Shown: piece by piece, positions 22,009 through 25,089 of the stretch
How positions within the stretch are numbered: position 1 is the stretch's first letter
Layout: each line of letters starts with the position of its first letter
IMG/VR virus record: IMGVR_UViG_3300037189_019805
Location: 1-25,089 of that record
Origin: a virus
Length of the DNA stretch: 25,089 nt
Reading direction: 5' to 3' (one strand)
Program-made: the position numbers and the translations under genes
The notes under the pieces: generated by a model
Told to the model about the DNA's origin: nothing
Seen by the model: the letters and a program-made list of their open reading frames with translations, nothing else
Databases searched by the model: none

Positions 22009-22257
22009 TTAGTCTAGGCTGGGCTGTCTGTCGTTTCGGCCGTGGTATTCAATAGCCCACTGAGTTGACTCAGTGACCTTGAGCAGACCACACCTAGCGT
22101 GACCCCAGCTGCTGTTAGACCCTTCACACATCCACTTCACCACAGCTTCAGCCTGTTCCCTATTTTCATAGAAGGCTAGGTGAAGGTTGTAACCCCTAAC
22201 CAGCTTGATGGCCGGGAAGGGACAGGGTGGGTGCTTTGGGCTTTGGCGTTTTGTCAT
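22009..22257 (-). CDS. small hypothetical protein, first gene of tail operon
   Basis: An 82-residue protein (MTKRQSPKHPPCPFPAIKLVRGYNLHLAFYENREQAEAVVKWMCEGSNSSWGHARCGLLKVTESTQWAIEYHGRNDRQPSLD). It resembles a small RNP-like alpha-beta fold in pattern (strand, helix NREQAEAVVKWMCEG, strands). Four cysteine/histidine positions exist but with no clean zinc spacing. It is expressed from its own promoter and followed by a stable hairpin, which implies expression separate from the head genes. The leader is A-rich (CAAAAAACAAAATG) and lacks a Shine-Dalgarno. Function unknown. Confidence 0.65.
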   Translation of the reverse strand: MTKRQSPKHPPCPFPAIKLVRGYNLHLAFYENREQAEAVVKWMCEGSNSSWGHARCGLLKVTESTQWAIEYHGRNDRQPSLD

Positions 22258-22278
22258 TTTGTTTTTTGGTTGGTATCA

Positions 22279-22300
22279 GCAACCCGGTTGGCCGGGCTGC
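22279..22300 (-). promoter_or_regulatory. leader hairpin before 82-residue gene
   Basis: On the coding strand GCAGCCCGG pairs with CCGGGTTGC (eight Watson-Crick pairs and one G-T) around loop CCAA. It would lie in the 5' leader of the tail transcript, 21 bases ahead of the ATG. No T run follows directly, so a translational or stability role is more likely than termination. Confidence 0.5.
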
Positions 22301-22368
22301 CAAAGTGAAAGCAGGACTATCAATGAACAGGTGATGGTTAACCATTACAGCTAACCTTCACTGCTCAC

Positions 22369-22396
22369 ATCATAGCAAATGGTTTTATTTAGTCAA
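22369..22396 (-). promoter_or_regulatory. sigma70-type promoter of tail operon
   Basis: The complement reads TTGACT, 16 bases, TATGAT, each hexamer differing from consensus by one base. A TGC before the -10 makes an extended -10. It lies 35 bases after the capsid gene terminator, so transcription restarts here. Predicted start is near 22362, leaving a leader of about 105 bases before the ATG at 22257. It is the best promoter I can see in the window. Confidence 0.8.
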
Positions 22397-22430
22397 GCCA
22401 ATAATTTTACTGCATCCAAAATCTAGACAC

Positions 22431-22458
22431 AAAAAAGCCCCACCATTTCTGGTGAGGC
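22431..22458 (-). terminator. intrinsic terminator after major capsid gene
   Basis: The coding strand has GCCTCACC, loop AGAAAT, GGTGGGGC (eight pairs, one G-T) and then TTTTTTGTG. It begins 24 bases after the TAA of the capsid gene. Stem, loop and T tract are canonical. It would end the head-gene transcript and protect the abundant capsid mRNA 3' end. Confidence 0.92.
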
Positions 22459-22481
22459 TGCTTGCTGTAAGGAGCTTATCC

Positions 22482-23360
22482 TTACGCTGTCTTGATACGC
22501 TTACCGGCCGTCCCGCGAGCCTTAGAAACCCCGAAACGCATAGTGGCGGTAAGACGCACGATGCCATCAGTGCCCTGCGAACGCAGCACCTGAACGGACA
22601 GACCAGAAGGGTCAGTGGCAGTGGAAGACTCGCCCGGGAACATACCGGCATAAGGGGCGGCCATACCAATCGCCAAGGCATCAGCACCACAGGCAAACGC
22701 ACCAAGGTTCTCACCATTGGCAGGAAGGTCTGTGAATTCAAAGACTTGGAAACCGGCAACAGTGCCAATCAGACCAGAGCTGATAAGGGAAGACTCACCA
22801 GCCTGATTGAAGGGAGCTGTCAGGGTGGCATCCTTACGCAACGCACCAGCATAAGCACCATTCACCAGAAGGCAGCGAGGGTCACCGGCCTTAGCGTCAT
22901 TCAGGTCAGTGTTAAGGTCAACCACCTGAGAGTAGTTGAAGTTGGCGGCAGTGACCACTTCGTTGGCAGAGAAGTTGGCATTGGTGAGGGTAGCACCAAT
23001 TTCAGCGTGAACCTTCTTCACCAGCTGGTTGATAGCTTCCGGAACGAAAGCCCGGGCAAGGTATTCTTCGCCATACTCGCCAATTTCGTCAGGCGAAAAA
23101 TCCTTAGTGCTGTGCAGGTGTTTAAGCGTCACGCTGACGGCCGTAAGGTCGGCCGTGTCCGCTTCGTTGTAACCACCATTGGCCTTGGAAAATTCCTTGG
23201 CAGCACCACCGGACACAAGGCTGACCTGAATGGTCTTGCCAACAGCGTTGGTGGAAAGGTTGGTGGAGAAAGCGGAAAGGAAGGCCAAGCGACCCTTCAG
23301 ACCGGGGAGGATGATTTCAGACAGGGCAGCCGGAGCGGCCGAGAATGTGTTAGTAGCCAT
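22482..23360 (-). CDS. major capsid protein
   Basis: A 292-residue protein (MATNTFSAAPAALSEIILPGLKGRLAFLSAF). The early block SEIILPGLKGRLAFLS with a later TIQVSLVSGGAAKEFSK and EADTADLTAVSVTLKHLHSTKDFSPDEIGEYGEEYLA is like P22-type or HK97-fold coat proteins annotated in phages. The central part VVTAANFNYSQVVDLNTDLNDAKAGDPRCLLVNGAYAGALRKD matches the coat P-domain helix and the region seen in many capsid proteins. It follows portal, protease and scaffold genes and ends at a strong terminator. Its leader is TAACCT-repeat-rich and has no Shine-Dalgarno. Base use is richer in CG than its neighbours, and it holds the only CGCG of the window. No accessory domain is visible. Confidence 0.85.
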   Translation of the reverse strand: MATNTFSAAPAALSEIILPGLKGRLAFLSAFSTNLSTNAVGKTIQVSLVSGGAAKEFSKANGGYNEADTADLTAVSVTLKHLHSTKDFSPDEIGEYGEEYLARAFVPEAINQLVKKVHAEIGATLTNANFSANEVVTAANFNYSQVVDLNTDLNDAKAGDPRCLLVNGAYAGALRKDATLTAPFNQAGESSLISSGLIGTVAGFQVFEFTDLPANGENLGAFACGADALAIGMAAPYAGMFPGESSTATDPSGLSVQVLRSQGTDGIVRLTATMRFGVSKARGTAGKRIKTA

Positions 23361-23399
23361 AGTAGTATTAGGTTAGGTAAAGGTTAGGAAAGGTTAAGA
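23361..23399 (-). promoter_or_regulatory. pyrimidine-rich leader of capsid gene with repeated TAACCT
   Basis: The 40 bases before the capsid ATG contain three TAACCT motifs at about 11-base spacing on the coding strand, the first two as TAACCTTT. The leader is C/T/A-rich and has no GG-rich stretch for ribosome pairing. As the most highly translated phage mRNA, this may mark an initiation enhancer used instead of a Shine-Dalgarno. The element is seen; the function is inferred. Confidence 0.5.
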
Positions 23400-23833
23400 G
23401 GGTCAAGGATGGCCTTGTGCTTGCGGAAGAAAGCCTGCTTTTCAGTGCCAGCCTTCATCTTCAGGAAGGTAGCCCAGACGCTCTTGGCATCTGTGACTTC
23501 TTCAGTGGCAAGCTTGTCGGCCGGGGAAACATCAACAGGCTTCATCCCAAGATTGGAAATCACCTTGGCAGCTTCCTTGGAAGCAGTCACCTGATTGGCT
23601 TGGGCTTCAGCAAGCAGCTTAGCCAGCTCAGCCTTTTCAGTTTCAGCCTGAAGCTTGTGGGCTTCAAACTCAGCCTTGAGCTTGGTGGCTTCTTCAGTGC
23701 TGGCCATCTTCTCAGCAGCAAGGGCTTCAAAGGACTTCTGAAGCTCTGTCTTTTCAGCCTGAAGCGTAGTCAGGTTGGAAGCCAGCTTTTCAACCTGAGC
23801 TTCCGGGGTGAGGGTGTTGGTTTCGTTATCCAT
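23384..23833 (-). CDS. capsid scaffold protein
   Basis: A 149-residue protein from ATG 23833 (MDNETNTLTPEAQVEKLASNL). It has a long heptad-rich coiled coil (LASNLTTLQAEKTELQKSFEALAAEKMASTEEATKLKAEFEAHKLQAETEKAELAKLLAEAQ), as in phage scaffolds. Its C-terminus has a basic tail (GTEKQAFFRKHKAILDPLNLS), which in other phages contacts the coat. It lies between the protease and capsid genes, the usual position. An in-frame start at 23896 would add 21 residues encoded across the protease gene end; that is less likely. Confidence 0.82.
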   Translation of the reverse strand: MDNETNTLTPEAQVEKLASNLTTLQAEKTELQKSFEALAAEKMASTEEATKLKAEFEAHKLQAETEKAELAKLLAEAQANQVTASKEAAKVISNLGMKPVDVSPADKLATEEVTDAKSVWATFLKMKAGTEKQAFFRKHKAILDPLNLS

Positions 23834-23852
23834 CTTGCCTATGCACCTGAAG

Positions 23853-24671
23853 TCAAATGGTGACCTTTGTGGCTTGCTTGAAGGCCACAGGTTCAAGCTG
23901 CGTCATCAGCACCTTGAAGCTGTCAACAAGCCCGGTAGCCAAGCCCTTCTGGGCAGCTTCCCGGCCAGACATAGAAGCACCGGTCAGGTCAGCGTCAGCA
24001 ACCAGCTTACGCTTCATCTTCACATTGGCCTTAAAGGTATTGGCTGTGTCCATCACGGACTTTTGCAGGTAGGCTTCCTGTGCAGATGTGATTTGCGTGC
24101 CGGGGATGCCAATGCCCTTCAGCTCATCAGACCGGAAGACCTTAACGCTGATGCCCATAGCCTTGGCCTGTTCAGACAAATCCTTTACCACGGCAAAGAC
24201 CCCTACGCTTCCAACGGAAGCAGAAGGGCTGACCACCACCCGGTCAGCAGCACTGCCAATCCAATAGGCACTGCTGTTCATAGACCCAGCACTGAAGGCA
24301 ATAGTGGGGACTTTCAGGCCACGGATTTTGGAAGCCAATTCTTCAACCCCATCCACAGTGCCACCATCAGAATCGATGTTGAACACAATTTGCTTGGCGT
24401 TGGCGGCAACAGCTTGGTCAATCCAATCATCCAGCACTTCCACATCAGTAGCACCAATGGCTTCAATGGGACTAAGCCCCTTGCCAATCATACCGGCAAC
24501 CGGGATGACATAGGTGCTGCCAATCTGATAGGGCTTAGGGGACTCACCAAGCCACTTGGTAAGCAGGTCAGTGAAGCCTAGCTTTTCAGTGGTGGCCAGA
24601 TGCTGTTGGGCAATCTGGTAATCAACAAGGAACACCTTGTGACCTTGGATGGCTTTAATAAGGCTACGCAT
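23853..24671 (-). CDS. S49/SppA-type prohead protease
   Basis: A 272-residue protein of the S49 peptidase (SppA, lambda gpC-like) family. NIDSDGGTVDGV (98-109) is the oxyanion region, AFSAGSMNSSAYWIGSAADRV (125-145) carries the probable nucleophile S134, and SPSASVGSVGVFA (148-160) follows. RSDELKG (180-186) carries the general base K185. The enzyme would cut the scaffold and process the head during maturation. It sits between portal and scaffold genes. The first 50 residues are a family-specific lead. The start ATG 24671 follows an A/T-rich leader. Confidence 0.9.
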   Translation of the reverse strand: MRSLIKAIQGHKVFLVDYQIAQQHLATTEKLGFTDLLTKWLGESPKPYQIGSTYVIPVAGMIGKGLSPIEAIGATDVEVLDDWIDQAVAANAKQIVFNIDSDGGTVDGVEELASKIRGLKVPTIAFSAGSMNSSAYWIGSAADRVVVSPSASVGSVGVFAVVKDLSEQAKAMGISVKVFRSDELKGIGIPGTQITSAQEAYLQKSVMDTANTFKANVKMKRKLVADADLTGASMSGREAAQKGLATGLVDSFKVLMTQLEPVAFKQATKVTI

Positions 24672-24682
24672 AATTAAATGAT

Positions 24683-25089
24683 TTAGGAATTATTGTTGGA
24701 AGGCTTTTCACCGGCATCCTCATCTTCATCTTCAGTTTCATCTTCCACTTCATTCATTTGTCCGGTTTCCGGATTGGGCATCTGACCCATCTGGACTTCA
24801 GCAGCAGTGGGCTTGCCCTGTCCCTGCTGAAGCCAATTGAAGCCGGGCTTGTAAAGAGTCCAAAGCGGGATGCCTTCCTGCTCAGCCAGCTGCATAATAA
24901 ACTTAAAGTCAGCAGCCCGCTTGGTCATTTCAGTCCGAAGGTCTAGACCACGCTGGGCATAGATTTCAGACATAGACAGAAGGCCAAGCTCCACATCAGC
25001 CCGGTCAGAAGCAGCGTCCCGGCCAGCGTCAATGGTCAGACGCTTGGGGGTTGTCCAGCTGACCTTCCACCAATCAGGGCTGTCAGGCA
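24683..25089 (-). CDS. lambda-family portal protein, C-terminal part
   Basis: This frame has no start in the window: it is open from 25089 and ends at TAA 24683, giving about 135 residues. The visible part has the lambda-type portal C-terminal motifs: W-x-x-P-x-RLTIDAGRDAASDRADVELGLLSM, IYAQRGLDLRTEMTKRAADF and an EQEGIPLWTLY segment, ending in an acidic tail (EVEDETEDEDEDAGEKPS). Portal proteins form the dodecameric ring at the packaging vertex. A terminase gene should lie beyond the right edge. Codons upstream of 24994 continue the same frame without a stop. Confidence 0.85.
   Translation of the reverse strand, partial: PDSPDWWKVSWTTPKRLTIDAGRDAASDRADVELGLLSMSEIYAQRGLDLRTEMTKRAADFKFIMQLAEQEGIPLWTLYKPGFNWLQQGQGKPTAAEVQMGQMPNPETGQMNEVEDETEDEDEDAGEKPSNNNS

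Noticed and set aside
1-25089. Many plus-strand open frames of 60-310 codons
   Set aside because: They all lie antisense to minus-strand genes with recognisable motifs or packed start-stop overlaps. They arise from the high GC skew and codon pattern, and none shows a protein family motif.
1-25089. Integrase, repressor or attachment site indicating a temperate phage
   Set aside because: No such gene or site is visible in this window; the rest of the genome would be needed to decide lifestyle.

Overview
This window is a piece of a tailed double-stranded DNA phage (Caudoviricetes) or a very phage-like provirus. All 45 protein genes and the one tRNA gene that I can support lie on the minus strand. 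They are tightly packed, often with overlaps of 1 to 11 bases, so transcription runs from position 25089 down to 1. The longest stretch without a gene is about 220 bases (22258-22481). I see no integrase, repressor or host genes. No tail sheath or contractile baseplate is recognisable, and there is a single tape measure gene, so a siphovirus-like particle is the best guess.

In order of transcription, the head module (25089-22482) holds the end of a lambda-type portal protein, an S49/SppA-type prohead protease, a coiled-coil scaffold and the major capsid protein, closed by a strong intrinsic terminator. A good sigma70-type promoter in the following gap starts the connector and tail module (22257-15579): a small unknown protein, a head-tail joining protein, a minor tail protein, a tail terminator, a tail tube candidate, a tail assembly chaperone candidate, a short tape measure protein and several distal tail proteins. 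The fibre module (15555-11297) holds a large tail fibre, two small fibre-associated proteins and a collagen-like, glycine-rich fibre that is probably the adhesin. Next come four membrane proteins, including a likely holin (11292-9684).

The rest (9643-1) holds small unknown genes, then nucleic-acid enzymes: an ATP-dependent DNA ligase, a secreted lytic transglycosylase, a RuvC-like resolvase, tRNA-Thr(UGU), an ERF-type annealing protein, a RecE-like exonuclease, a DUF669-like protein, a putative cytosine-C5 DNA methyltransferase and the N-terminal 353 residues of a DnaB/RepA-type helicase. Together these would give the phage its own annealing-based recombination and repair system.

Two window-wide properties stand out. 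First, six of the sixteen 4-base palindromes (GATC, GCGC, ACGT, CATG, GTAC, ATAT) are absent by eye, CGCG occurs once and TCGA three times, although roughly 75 to 125 of each are expected. Other palindromes such as AGCT, CCGG and GGCC are common. This suggests intense selection by several restriction systems. Second, almost no gene has a Shine-Dalgarno sequence; starts sit in C/A/T-rich leaders, often CCTATG or CAATG. The host cannot be named from the sequence, but it should be a bacterium that initiates translation largely without Shine-Dalgarno pairing and still uses sigma70-like promoters.
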